Source: Nonomuraea candida (GTDB taxonomy: Bacteria > Actinomycetota > Actinomycetes > Streptosporangiales > Streptosporangiaceae). Taken from it: a stretch of DNA of 64,000 nucleotides. Below are positions 50,869-59,693 of the stretch, in pieces. Numbering within the stretch: the first letter of the stretch is position 1; each line of letters opens with the position of its first letter. Made by a program: the position numbers and the translations under genes. The notes below the pieces were generated by a model. It did no database searches. It was not told the DNA's origin and saw nothing but the letters and a program-made list of their open reading frames with translations. The stretch is from the NCBI RefSeq assembly GCF_000725485.1, contig NZ_JOAG01000030.1, positions 157,309 to 221,308 of the forward strand, given 5' to 3'.

Positions 50869-51483
50869 ATGGCCACCCGGAAGTACGAACAGCGCCTGCG
50901 CGCGGAGGCGGCACAGGAGACCCGGCGCCGCATCCTCGACGCGGTCTACCAGCGGCTGCGCGAAGCGCCCTCGGAGCCGGTCAGCATCGACCGCATCGCC
51001 CGCATGGCCCGCGTCGCCCGCCCCACCGTCTACCTCGTCTTCGGCTCACGCGCCGGGCTCTTCGACGCGGTCGGCGCGGACCTGCTGCAGCGCGGCGGCT
51101 TCGACCGCATGCTCCAGGCGTCGGCCCATCCCGACGCCCGCGAGGCACTGCGCGGCACGATCCACGCCCTCGTCGAGATGTACGCCGCCCACCGCGACGT
51201 GCTGCGCGTGCTCGCGTCGATGGCACTGCTGGACGCCGCCGCGGTGGGCGGCGCGGTGCAGCGGATGGAGCAAGGCCGCGCCACCGGCATGGCCGAGCTG
51301 GCCCGGCACCTGAACGATCAGGGGGCGCTGCGCCCCGACGTCACCCTCGACCAGGCCACCGACCTGCTCTGGCTGCTGACCGGCTTCGACAGCTTCGACC
51401 TGCTGCACACCGGCCGCAACCTGTCCCTCGACCAGACCGCGACGACACTCACCACCACCGCCGAACGAAGCCTGTGCCGATAG
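50869..51483 (+). CDS. TetR family transcriptional regulator
   Basis: The 204-residue protein has QETRRRILDAVYQRLREAPS and RVARPTVYLVFGSRAGLFDA (HTH) with a C-terminal ligand domain. GAGG lies 4 bases before the ATG at 50869; an ATG at 50860 is possible. It probably represses the divergent ABM-like and FMN reductase genes and itself through the 30-bp palindrome. Confidence 0.92.
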   Translation: MATRKYEQRLRAEAAQETRRRILDAVYQRLREAPSEPVSIDRIARMARVARPTVYLVFGSRAGLFDAVGADLLQRGGFDRMLQASAHPDAREALRGTIHALVEMYAAHRDVLRVLASMALLDAAAVGGAVQRMEQGRATGMAELARHLNDQGALRPDVTLDQATDLLWLLTGFDSFDLLHTGRNLSLDQTATTLTTTAERSLCR

Positions 51484-51541
51484 CGCCGGACGTGATCACG
51501 CCAGTTTCGATCCAGCACCCCAAGAACGGCCCACGGCGCGA

Positions 51542-51694
51542 TCAGCGGGGCCCCAGCAGTGCGGAGATGAACGTGGGCACGTCGCGGGTGGTGGAGATCA
51601 TGTCGCCGCCGGTGGAGGCCCAGGAGGGGTTCTGGCGGGCGATGTCGATCGTCTTGCGCTCGCCGGCCGAGTCCGTCCAGAGGCGCTTGGCGGC
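51542..51694 (-). pseudogene. Internal fragment of a beta-lactamase-type serine hydrolase
   Basis: About 50 codons read DIARQNPSWASTGGDMISTT and RDVPTFISALLGPR-stop, matching the region before the last helices of D-alanyl-D-alanine carboxypeptidase-like enzymes. The SxxK part and the true C-terminus are missing. Confidence 0.5.
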
Positions 51695-51727
51695 AGCCCC
51701 GCCGGAAGAGCCTGCTACGTTCCGGGC

Positions 51728-52225
51728 ATGAGAACAGTTCCGTTCACCGGTGGTGAGAAGGAAAGCCTCCAGGCCAGCCTGGACCGGCATCGCGACGCGG
51801 TGTTGTGGAAGATCGAGGGCCTGGACGACGAGGCGCTGCGGCGCCCCATGACCGCGTCAGGGACGAACCTCCTGGGCCTGGTCAAGCATCTGGCGGCCGT
51901 CGAGTACTGGTGGTTCGCCGACACGTTCGGGCAGGAGCACGAGGAGCTCCCGTTCGATGACGAGGACGAGGACGCCGACCTGCGCGTCGACCCCGGCGAG
52001 ACCACGGCCGGGGTTCTCGCCTTCTACGCCCGCGCCCGCGCGTCCTCGGACGAGGTCAGCGAGAAGTTCGGCCTCGAGGACCTCGGCACCAACGAGCGCG
52101 GCGAGAGGATGACGCTGCGCTGGGTGCTCATCCACATGATCGAGGAGACCGCCCGGCACGCCGGCCACATGGACATCCTGCGCGAGCTCATCGACGGCGC
52201 GGGCGGCGACCACCGGCGCGACTAG
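51728..52225 (+). CDS. DinB-like (DUF664) family protein
   Basis: The 165-residue four-helix protein has NLLGLVKHLAAVEYWWF and LIHMIEETARHAGHMDILRE, with His residues (H in KHLA, HxxxxxxxHxGH) placed as in DinB metal sites. Possible thiol-dependent transferase; the substrate is unknown. A TACGTT element 7 bases before the ATG and no ribosome-binding site suggest a leaderless mRNA. Confidence 0.88.
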   Translation: MRTVPFTGGEKESLQASLDRHRDAVLWKIEGLDDEALRRPMTASGTNLLGLVKHLAAVEYWWFADTFGQEHEELPFDDEDEDADLRVDPGETTAGVLAFYARARASSDEVSEKFGLEDLGTNERGERMTLRWVLIHMIEETARHAGHMDILRELIDGAGGDHRRD

Positions 52226-52256
52226 GGCACGTCCTGTAGATCTTGGAGACGGCACG

Positions 52257-52550
52257 ATGCAGATCATCCCTGTGGGTGATCGCCTGAAGCGTCACGATCT
52301 GACAGATGATGAGTGGGAGCGGTTGGAGCCGTCAGTGCCATCGCCCACCTGCCGCTTCGGGGGACCCTTCGGATCACTCCACCGTGGTCCGGGTCGCCCG
52401 CGGCAGCGGCCCGCGCGGGTGCTGGCCGACAAGGCCTGCTCCTCCCGGGGCAACCGCGTCTCCCCACGCCGGCGCGGCATCAAGGCGGTCATCCCGATCG
52501 AGAAGGACCAGGAGACCAGCCCGTGGGGTGTGTGCAGCTCACCGCACTGA
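52257..52550 (+). mobile_element. IS5-type transposase with internal deletion
   Basis: The frame begins RHDLTDDEWERLEPSVPSP (N-terminus of IS5/DUF4096 transposases). It then jumps via RGPGRPRQRPARVLADKA to CSSRGNRVSPRRRGIKAVIP and IEKDQ, the C-terminal DDE region. The catalytic centre between them is lost. Terminal inverted repeats were not found. Confidence 0.72.
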
Positions 52551-52916
52551 CCGTTCCTGGACCTTGCCGGCATCGAACTCGACATACTCGATGACCGCGC
52601 CACCCGGATGGCGAATCGTCAGGTTGCGTCCGGTGGGGACCTCGTTGGGGCCGTCGAGCGTCTCGCCGCCTTCCTGAGCGACGATCGCGAAGACGTCGTC
52701 GAGGCTGTCGACGATGGCGGTGGCCTGCACATTGCGGTAGGGGGCCAGCGCCTTCGGGGTGCCCGCGACCAGGAGACAGCCGCCGATGCTCGCCAGTTCG
52801 ACGTCCCGGTAGGTGAAGCGCAGTTCCGGCTGGGTGCCGGTCAGGGCGGCAAAGGTGGGCAGTGCGGTGTCCAGATCGTCGACGTAAACGCGGGCGTAGG
52901 TAGCGCGGACCGCCAT
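52539..52916 (-). CDS. VOC (glyoxalase/dioxygenase fold) family protein
   Basis: The 125-residue protein (MAVRATYARVYVDDLDTALP, FTYRDVELASIGGCLLVAGT, LTIRHPGGAVIEYVEFD) has the two beta-alpha-beta3 modules of VOC proteins. The C-terminal Glu in VIEYVEF is placed like a metal ligand. GAGG lies upstream of the ATG. It is divergent from an ArsR regulator. Confidence 0.87.
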   Translation of the reverse strand: MAVRATYARVYVDDLDTALPTFAALTGTQPELRFTYRDVELASIGGCLLVAGTPKALAPYRNVQATAIVDSLDDVFAIVAQEGGETLDGPNEVPTGRNLTIRHPGGAVIEYVEFDAGKVQERSVR

Positions 52917-52953
52917 CAGGGGAACCTCTTGATCATTTCGCTTTTCCCGAATT

Positions 52954-52964
52954 GTCGAAACGAC
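52954..52964. promoter_or_regulatory. Short palindrome GTCG-AAA-CGAC between VOC and ArsR genes
   Basis: An 11-bp inverted repeat lies next to a TATACT -10-like element (52967-52972) directed toward the ArsR gene. It is a candidate ArsR site. Confidence 0.45.
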
Positions 52965-53027
52965 CTTATACTGGATCCGTTCTGGAGCGCCAACCCGGTG
53001 CCGACGGCGCCGAGCAGGAGAGTCGGG

Positions 53028-53360
53028 ATGCGATCGCAACCTCAGCCGAAGACGGCGAACCTGGACCTGGCCGCCGTGCTGCACGCGCTCGGCGATCCGA
53101 TCCGCCTGGAATTGGTGCGTCTGATGGCAGCCGGCGGCGAAGTGCCGTGCAGCCCGGCGCATGTGGAGGTGCCGCGCTCCACGCTCTCCAACCACTGGCG
53201 CATCCTGCGGGAAGCGGGCATCACGCGGACGCGTGCGGAGGGTAAAGCTCGCTACATGACCTTGCGTCGTGACGATCTGGAGGACCGCTTCCCGGGCGTG
53301 CTGAGCACGATCCTCGCCTCGACCACCTCGCTGACGGTGGATGGCCAGAACGCCGGCTGA
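53028..53360 (+). CDS. ArsR family transcriptional regulator
   Basis: The 110-residue winged HTH has VLHALGDPIRLELVRLMAAG and VPRSTLSNHWRILREAGITR, RAEGKARYMTLRRDDLEDRF. The metal-binding ELCVCDL-type motif is absent, so it is probably not a metal sensor. GCAGGAGAG lies upstream of the ATG. It probably regulates the divergent VOC gene. Confidence 0.92.
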   Translation: MRSQPQPKTANLDLAAVLHALGDPIRLELVRLMAAGGEVPCSPAHVEVPRSTLSNHWRILREAGITRTRAEGKARYMTLRRDDLEDRFPGVLSTILASTTSLTVDGQNAG

Positions 53361-53541
53361 TCTCACCCGGCATCGGCCGGTGTCATGACGGGCGGCCTCC
53401 CATCGCGCCGATCTACGCAAGAGTCGCTGTCAAAGATCCACAAGACGCACCCCAGTACTGCGGCCCTCCTGCGCGGACTGCCTCGGCGCCTACGCCGGGA
53501 AGCCCGCGACCTGAATCGAAGCCGAGCTCACGTGCGCCCGC

Positions 53542-54288
53542 TCAGCCACCCGAGCGGGCGCGCAGCACCAGGTCGTGCAGCGCCGCCTCGACGGTGGCCC
53601 GCTCAGGCAGGGCCGAGGCGTCGCGGGCCTCCTCCAGGGTCCGCGTCATCCGTTCCACGTCCGCCTCGAATCCCTCAGCCGGGGCGAGGCCGCCGGGCAG
53701 GAGGCCGTGCTCGGCGGCCTGCTTCGCGGCGACGAGTTCGGGCAGGTACGCGGGCCCGTACGCGTACAGCCGCGTCAGGTCGGCCTGCAACTCCCCCGTC
53801 CGCATGAGATGCGTGCCCGTGGCCAGCACCCGGAAGGTGTAGAGCAGCGGCTTCAGCTCCCCGGTCTTCTGGAACAACCGCCACTGCGTACGGGCGAACC
53901 CCAGGTAGTGGTGGGCGTGATGCCGCGTCAGGCAGCCGGGCGCCAGCGCGACCAGTTCCTCGTGCGCCGGCGAGGACGCCACCACCAGGGGCGACAGCAC
54001 CTGCTCCAGCACGTAGCCGTTGCGGCCGAGCAGCAACCGGCAGAACTTGGCGGCGTCGTGGGTGACGAGGTCCACCTCCACGCCGTGGCGCGTCCACATC
54101 CGCGACAGCGTCTCGGGGCCGTGCCGCAGCCCCGCGACCTCCTCGACCGGCAGCACGTGCATCCCGCGCAGGTCCACGTCCGAGTCCACCGACGGGAATC
54201 CGTACAGGTGCGCCCCGCTCACCGTCGCGAACGCCAGCGGATACGGTTGCTCACCAGGGATCTCCGCCAGCCACCCGTACAGTTCCAC
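53542..54288 (-). CDS. Predicted nucleotidyltransferase (YcgL/COG3541-like)
   Basis: The 248-residue product starts at GTG 54288 with AAGGGGGA upstream. It contains GAHLYGFPSVDSDVDLRGMH, the GS-x-D-x-D motif of DNA polymerase beta-type nucleotidyltransferases with Gly-Ala replacing Gly-Ser, and VEVDLVTHD (third acid). The remainder is helical. A target is not known. Confidence 0.82.
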   Translation of the reverse strand: MELYGWLAEIPGEQPYPLAFATVSGAHLYGFPSVDSDVDLRGMHVLPVEEVAGLRHGPETLSRMWTRHGVEVDLVTHDAAKFCRLLLGRNGYVLEQVLSPLVVASSPAHEELVALAPGCLTRHHAHHYLGFARTQWRLFQKTGELKPLLYTFRVLATGTHLMRTGELQADLTRLYAYGPAYLPELVAAKQAAEHGLLPGGLAPAEGFEADVERMTRTLEEARDASALPERATVEAALHDLVLRARSGG

Positions 54289-54352
54289 AATTTCCCCCTT
54301 TTTCGCATGCCGATCAGTGCATTCTCCACCCCTTCGGTGGGTCCACCGGAGA

Positions 54353-55714
54353 TCAGGTGGCGGCCGGCGCGGTGGGGATCCAGTTGCCGTGGAAGCCCGC
54401 CGGGATGCGCACCGGGACGTGCACCTCGGCGAGCGGGGGCGCGGCCAGGTCGGCGGCGTCCAGGATGGCCAGATAGCTCGTGCCGGCGCCGCGGTCGTGG
54501 GCGAACGTCATCAGGTACCCCTCGTTCTCACCCTTGCCGGCCCGGGGCACGAAGACGGCCTCACCGCAGGTGTGACCGGGAGGCAGGCGGTGCACCGCCC
54601 GTTGGCCGCCGGTGAGGTCGTAGGCGTAGATCTCCGATCGCGCGGGCTCGGCGTCGAGCGAGAAACTCGTCGTGTAGCCGTAACGGTGCGGGAGCCCGAG
54701 CACCGCGTCGGCCACCCGGGGATACTCGCTGGGCGCGTCGTCGAGCGCCTCCTCCGTGACCGCGCCCGACCTCAGGTGCAGCGTCCAGCGGTGCACGGCC
54801 GGGAGCCCGCCCTCCAGGTCGCCGGGGCCGCCGCGCCACAGCGTGGGGACGCGGGTGCCGGTGACGGTGATCGTGCCGGCCCGGCGGTCCTCGAAGGCGT
54901 TCATGGTGTGCCACACGTAGCACGGGGCGACGTCGAACCAGCGTACGGGCGCGTCGTCGCCGGCCGTGCGCGCCAGCACGCCGAACCGGGCGCCGTGCGC
55001 GTCGTCCCAGCGCCACGGCGGCCCGCCCGCCGCCGCCCCGGCGGCGTCGAAGACGACCGGCAGATCCATCAGGATCATGTGGTCGCGAGTGATGGCGAAG
55101 TCGTGGGTCATCGTCGCGCGCGGCACGTCCACGACCCGCGTCTGCAGCACCTCGCCGGCCGGCGAGACGCGGTAGCAGGTCAGGTACGGCGGGCGCAGCT
55201 GGTAGCCGAAGAACAGCAGCTCGCCCGTGATCGGGCAGGTCTTCGGGTGCGCGGTCATCGGGGTCCGCAGCGCCCCGTCGAAGGTGTGCGGCCCGATGGT
55301 GGCCAGCTCCGGTGTCACCTCGTACGGGAAGCCGCCCTCCTCCAGGGCGAACAGCCGGCCCGCGTGCGCGATCAGGTGGGTGTTGGCCGTGGTGACCCGG
55401 TAGTCGATGCGGCCGCTCTCCCGGTCCAGGGCCAGGGCCAGGCGGGAGCGGCCGGGGTGCTCGTACAGCGGCGTGCGCACGTACCGGTTGCGGTACCAGC
55501 GGGCCACGCCGCCGTCGAGCGCGATGGTGTGGATCATGCCGTCGCCCGCGAAGGAGTGCGGCGACCAGCCGGTACGCGGGTTGGGCCCGTTGCGGAAGAA
55601 CTGCCCGTGCAGCTCGGCCGGGATCTCACCGACGACCTTGGACGGCCGCAGGGTCACCTCCTCGGCGACCGGCGCGTTGTTGCCCGCGAGATGCAGCGGC
55701 ACCGTTCCGGACAT
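54353..55714 (-). CDS. Carotenoid oxygenase (RPE65 family)
   Basis: The 453-residue seven-bladed propeller enzyme has the four iron-binding His contexts: MTAHPKTCP, ATMTHDFAIT, VWHTMNAFE and FHGNWIPT at the C-terminus. FFRNGPNP near the N-terminus is also typical. It cleaves carotenoid or stilbene double bonds with O2. AGGAG lies upstream of the ATG. No carotenoid biosynthesis genes are nearby. Confidence 0.94.
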   Translation of the reverse strand: MSGTVPLHLAGNNAPVAEEVTLRPSKVVGEIPAELHGQFFRNGPNPRTGWSPHSFAGDGMIHTIALDGGVARWYRNRYVRTPLYEHPGRSRLALALDRESGRIDYRVTTANTHLIAHAGRLFALEEGGFPYEVTPELATIGPHTFDGALRTPMTAHPKTCPITGELLFFGYQLRPPYLTCYRVSPAGEVLQTRVVDVPRATMTHDFAITRDHMILMDLPVVFDAAGAAAGGPPWRWDDAHGARFGVLARTAGDDAPVRWFDVAPCYVWHTMNAFEDRRAGTITVTGTRVPTLWRGGPGDLEGGLPAVHRWTLHLRSGAVTEEALDDAPSEYPRVADAVLGLPHRYGYTTSFSLDAEPARSEIYAYDLTGGQRAVHRLPPGHTCGEAVFVPRAGKGENEGYLMTFAHDRGAGTSYLAILDAADLAAPPLAEVHVPVRIPAGFHGNWIPTAPAAT

Positions 55715-55895
55715 GCTGGAACTCCTGTCGGCAGGTGGTGGGGGGACGCCGACCACCGTGCACGACGGATTCCGCGGATACCAGTCTTGTTCTTCTCGCC
55801 CGTCTCAGCCGCCCGCGGAAAGCCCAGGTGAGCCGGACGCCGCTCCGGGGCGGTCGCCCCGGAGGCGGGCCGCCCGCCGCGCCGGCGACGGGGGC

Positions 55896-55942
55896 GTGAC
55901 ATCGCTCAGGCGCGGTCGTCGTGACATCGCTCAGGCGCGGTC
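55896..55942 (-). repeat. 25-bp direct repeat beginning at the S33 peptidase stop codon
   Basis: On the plus strand GTGACATCGCTCAGGCGCGG plus TCGTC (55896-55920) is followed by the same sequence to 55942, which merges with the stop codon of the leftward gene. Confidence 0.88.
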
Positions 55943-57410
55943 ATTCGGCAGGACAGGTGGTGCCCGGCTCGGGCAGCCTCAGGCCGATCAGGTACGTGGT
56001 GGCGTGCTGGATGGGGCACTTCTTGCCCAAGAGGTACATGACGTGGCCGGGCCCGTCGTAGGCGACGGTCACCGATCCCGGGATCATCCCGGTGAAGCTC
56101 TCGGTCCACGCGTAGTCGCCCCACGTGCTGCCGGCGCCCAGGAACGGCGGCAGGCCGCGAGTCTTAAGTGGTCGGGACGGGTTGGCGACCTGCAGCGGCC
56201 AACCGGTGCATCCGAGCGCGTCGAATGAGGCTCCCCCAAAGTTCGGCGAGATCTTCTGCGCCTGACGGCGGAACTTCTGCAGCTGGGCGTGGCTGCTGTA
56301 GCCACGGTCATCCGCGCAGGTCATCGCCAGCACTCCGGGCGCGGCCCAGAACTGCGCGTTGCCGAGGGCGAAGTCAGCGAAACCGGATCCGTCCCCGCGT
56401 CGGGCCTTGTCGACCGCCTCGGCGAAGGCCAGCCACCGCGAGTCGTCCGGTCCGGGGTCGCCGATGAAGCCGAAGCTCCTCAGATGCCATCCGGTCAGCT
56501 TGCCCTTGCCGAACTTGGACGACGTGACCGGGATCGGCCTGCGATCGGCGTCTCGAACGAGCTTGCGCCAGACCGCCCCGGCGTCCTGCCCGTGCAACGC
56601 GCAGGCGGGAGTGTCCGCGCACCAGGTGGTGAATCGGGTGAAGACCCGTTCCAGCACGGGCAGGCTCCGCAGCGTCTGGTCGGGCCAGCCGGCGACCTGG
56701 TTGATCGTCCCGTCGAGGTACATGGCCCGGATGCGCTGCGGGAACAGCCGGGCATAGGCGGCGGCGGACACCCCTCCGTAGGAGTTGGCCATGAAGCTCA
56801 GCCGTTCCTCGCCCAGAGCCTCGCGAACCGCGTCCATGTCCCTGGCCACCGACAAGGAGTCCATGTGGGCGAACAGACCGGTCTTGTCCGCGCTCTGGCA
56901 GGCCTTGAAGGCCTTGGTCATCGCCGCGGCCAATGCCTCGTACTGCTTGCGGCCCTGTGGCTCGAACAGTGACGTTCCAGGTCGCATGCAGGATGAGGGC
57001 ACCTGATCACGCCACACGGCGGTGCGCGGCGTGTAGGCGATGAGGTCGAACCTGCGCCGCAGCTCGGTGAGGTCGGCCGCGGCGCGCTTCAGGTCCTCGA
57101 TCCCGTCGGCCCCGGGACCACCGGGAACCCCCAGCACGCTGCCGATCCGGCGCGCGGGCTCGGTGGCGGGCAACCGGGCCAGGTCCAGCTCGACCTTCGG
57201 CCCGTCCGGCTTGGCCCAGTCCACCGGGACCTCGATCGCAGCGCACCGCATGCCCGCCGGCATGCCCTGGCCGGCGCAGTCCCGCCAGGCCGGCCGCGCG
57301 TCCCGGGCGGCGAAGGCCCCCGGGGTCATTCCCGCCAGCGCCGCCACCGTCACACCGATGACCACCCCTCTGGTCCCGCCGCGTCTGAGCCGCCGTTTGA
57401 TTGTCGTCAT
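55941..57410 (-). CDS. Secreted S33 alpha/beta hydrolase (TAP-like)
   Basis: The 489-residue protein has an Arg-rich signal peptide (MTTIKRRLRRGGTRGVVIGV, cleavage after about residue 34), an oxyanion loop GVPGGPGADG, the nucleophile elbow SFMANSYGGVSAA and the candidate His in AYDGPGHVMY. It is a paralogue type of the 8111-9682 enzyme. The acid is expected near GAGSTWGDYAWTES but deviates from DPATP. It likely acts outside the cell on peptides. Confidence 0.83.
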   Translation of the reverse strand: MTTIKRRLRRGGTRGVVIGVTVAALAGMTPGAFAARDARPAWRDCAGQGMPAGMRCAAIEVPVDWAKPDGPKVELDLARLPATEPARRIGSVLGVPGGPGADGIEDLKRAAADLTELRRRFDLIAYTPRTAVWRDQVPSSCMRPGTSLFEPQGRKQYEALAAAMTKAFKACQSADKTGLFAHMDSLSVARDMDAVREALGEERLSFMANSYGGVSAAAYARLFPQRIRAMYLDGTINQVAGWPDQTLRSLPVLERVFTRFTTWCADTPACALHGQDAGAVWRKLVRDADRRPIPVTSSKFGKGKLTGWHLRSFGFIGDPGPDDSRWLAFAEAVDKARRGDGSGFADFALGNAQFWAAPGVLAMTCADDRGYSSHAQLQKFRRQAQKISPNFGGASFDALGCTGWPLQVANPSRPLKTRGLPPFLGAGSTWGDYAWTESFTGMIPGSVTVAYDGPGHVMYLLGKKCPIQHATTYLIGLRLPEPGTTCPAE

Positions 57411-57542
57411 GGTGATCACTCTGGCGACACCGGCCGGTCGGCCACCACCGGGACGTCCTCCGTGTTGGTTTCGGGAGGTCCCCACAGGGCTGTCCGAAGG
57501 TTCTCCCTCAAGCGTGTCCGTCAGGCCGGCCGGGGCGCGCGG

Positions 57543-57731
57543 TCAGTGGCAGCGCAGGTCGATCCCGGCTTCGTGGCCTCCGTCGAAGAACTCCACGATG
57601 ACGTCCCTGGACCCGTCCGCTCGCCATGATCCGCGCGGGCTTGACGGTACGTCCCGCAGGGCCGCCTCCCCCGCCGCCCAGCCGGCCGCCCCCAGCCCGG
57701 CCCGCGAGCCGTCCACTCCGACGGTGATCAT
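57543..57731 (-). pseudogene. Truncated universal stress protein
   Basis: The product begins MITVGVDGSRAGLGAAGWAA, the start of UspA-type proteins, with GAAGGAGAC upstream. After GEAALRDVP the sequence no longer matches UspA and ends RDVIVEFFDGGHEAGIDLRC at about 62 residues against 140-290 expected. The ATP-binding G-2x-G-9x-G-S/T motif is absent. It may be a fusion of two gene ends. Confidence 0.55.
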
Positions 57732-57782
57732 GATGTCTCCTTCGGTTCGGCGATCGGCGGCCGTCGCCCGGCCGCGCACGCG

Positions 57783-58481
57783 CTACGGCGCTGACAGGGC
57801 CGCCGCCTTCCGCAGCGCCGCCCGCGCGTCCGGGACGGGGTCGCCGTGCCCCACGCACGCGATCTCCGCGTCGAGGTCGGCGAGCCTGCGGAACGAGCGC
57901 AGCAGCTCCTGCCGGTCCATGTTGAACACCCCCGGCATGACCTGCCCGTTGACGTGCGCCACGGTGTCGCCGGTGAACAGCACGCCCGCCCGGGGCAGGT
58001 GCACGGCGATGCTGCCGGCGGTGTGCCCGGGGGTGGCGATCACGTGGGCGCCGCCGCCGAAGGCGATCAGGTCGCCGTCCTCCAGCTCCCGGTCCACCCG
58101 GCACGGCGGGGCGGGCGGCAGCAGGTGGGCGCCGAGGCTGCGGTGCAGCGCCCGTTCCTCGTCGGTGAAGTTCGGCGGCGGCGCCGGCACGTCACCCCTG
58201 ATCACCGGCGCCTCCGCCCGGTGGGCCAGCACCTCTGCCTCGCCCCACGCCGCGACCGCCGCCGCGCCGCCGCAGTGGTCCTCGTGGTAGTGGGTGAGCA
58301 CGACCCGGCGTACGGCGTCCGTACGCAGGCCGAGCCGGCCGATCGCCGCGGCGATCTCGTCACCGCTGGTGGCGATGCCCGTGTCGATCAGCGTGAGCGC
58401 GCCCGCGTCGTTCCACAGGTACGCCTGCCCGAACGCGAGCCGCAGCAGGGTCAGCTCCGGACGGATTGCCACGATCTCCAC
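57783..58481 (-). CDS. Metallo-beta-lactamase-fold hydrolase
   Basis: The 232-residue product starts at GTG 58481. It has LTHYHEDHCGGAAAVAAWGE (HxHxDH metal motif), VIATPGHTAGSIAVHL (His ligand), VLFTGDTVAH (bridging Asp) and CVGHGDPV (last His). The fold hydrolyses thioesters, lactones or beta-lactams; the substrate is unknown. It is divergent from a LysR gene. Confidence 0.92.
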   Translation of the reverse strand: MEIVAIRPELTLLRLAFGQAYLWNDAGALTLIDTGIATSGDEIAAAIGRLGLRTDAVRRVVLTHYHEDHCGGAAAVAAWGEAEVLAHRAEAPVIRGDVPAPPPNFTDEERALHRSLGAHLLPPAPPCRVDRELEDGDLIAFGGGAHVIATPGHTAGSIAVHLPRAGVLFTGDTVAHVNGQVMPGVFNMDRQELLRSFRRLADLDAEIACVGHGDPVPDARAALRKAAALSAP

Positions 58482-58560
58482 TGTTCCGCCTTCCTTCTTT
58501 TCGCGACGACCAGGTAACCCGGTCGGAGCCGCCGGCGTCCAACAGCGATCCGCGCCGGAT

Positions 58561-58579
58561 TGACAACCGTTCGTTGTCA
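58561..58579. promoter_or_regulatory. 19-bp operator between metallo-beta-lactamase and LysR genes
   Basis: TGACAAC-CGTTC-GTTGTCA is a perfect 7+5+7 inverted repeat, 16 bases before the LysR GTG. It is a probable LysR binding site. Confidence 0.7.
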
Positions 58580-58594
58580 GTCCATCCTCCTGGC

Positions 58595-59536
58595 GTGGAC
58601 GCGGACATATCGGGCATGCGCGCTTTCGTGGTGACCGCCGAGGAGCTGCACTTCGGCAGGGCGGGAGCGCGGCTGTTCGTCAGCCAGCAGGCGCTGTCGA
58701 AGCGCATCCGCAGGCTGGAGGACGCGCTGGGCGCCGCGCTGTTCGAGCGGACCACCCGGTCCATCCGGCTGACGGCGTCCGGGCGGCGCTTCCTGCCCGC
58801 GGCGGCCGAGGCGGTGGCGGCCTTCGACCGAGCCGTCGAGACGGTCCGCGCGGCCGACGACCCGGTCCGGGTGGACGTCTACGACGAGCGGTTCACGCCG
58901 CTGCGCCTGGTGCGCGAGGCCAGCGAGCGCGATCCCCGGATCCGGGTGGAGCTCAGCATGCGGCAGGGGCTGGCGGTCGCGCTGCCCGCGCTGCGCAGGC
59001 AGGAGATCGACGCCGCCTTCGGCAGGGTGCACGACCTGCCCGGGCCGTGGCCGCCGGAGCTGGCGCACCGGCTCGTCCGCCTGGAGCCGCTGGCCGCGTT
59101 CGTCCCGGAGGACCACGCGCTCGCGGGAAGGAGCGAGCTGCGGCCGGTGGACCTGCGGGCGGGCGGCATCGCCATGCCGGACCCCGCGGGCGCCGCGGAG
59201 TGGCGCGGCTACCTGGAGCGCCTCGCCGCCCGGCTCGGTGCGCCGCTGCGCTTCAACGCGCCCGCGATCGGCGTAGGGCACCTGGTGGAGCAGTTCCTGG
59301 CCGAGAAGAGCGCGGTGGGGCTGGGAGAGCTGAGCATCGACGCCGCCGGGAGCGGGCTGCGCCGGATCCCGATCGTCGAGCCGACCCCGCTCATGCCGTG
59401 GTCGGTGGTCTGGCACCGGCGCAGCCCGCGCCCGCTCCTGCGCTCGCTGCTCGCCCAGCTGCGGCCCGCGCGCCTGCCCGATCCGGCCGACCCGCGTTAC
59501 TGGGTGCCCGAGGTCGACCAGGCCGCCCCGGCATGA
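58595..59536 (+). CDS. LysR family transcriptional regulator
   Basis: The 313-residue product starts at GTG 58595. It has MRAFVVTAEELHFGRAGARL, VSQQALSKRIRRLEDALGAA (HTH) and a periplasmic-binding-like effector domain. No ribosome-binding site is visible; an ATG at 58616 is an alternative. It probably regulates the divergent metallo-beta-lactamase gene. Confidence 0.92.
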   Translation: MDADISGMRAFVVTAEELHFGRAGARLFVSQQALSKRIRRLEDALGAALFERTTRSIRLTASGRRFLPAAAEAVAAFDRAVETVRAADDPVRVDVYDERFTPLRLVREASERDPRIRVELSMRQGLAVALPALRRQEIDAAFGRVHDLPGPWPPELAHRLVRLEPLAAFVPEDHALAGRSELRPVDLRAGGIAMPDPAGAAEWRGYLERLAARLGAPLRFNAPAIGVGHLVEQFLAEKSAVGLGELSIDAAGSGLRRIPIVEPTPLMPWSVVWHRRSPRPLLRSLLAQLRPARLPDPADPRYWVPEVDQAAPA

Positions 59537-59693
59537 GCCCTGACGTGGTGACGACCGCGCTCGCCGTCCCCGGTGCGGCCATTCGCCGCATCGGCCGCAG
59601 CGCGCGGGCGCCGGAACGCCGGGACATGGACGAGGGCGGCCGGCGAGGCGATGCCCGGGCCGGTCCGCCACTCGTCACGTCGTCGCGCAGGGC

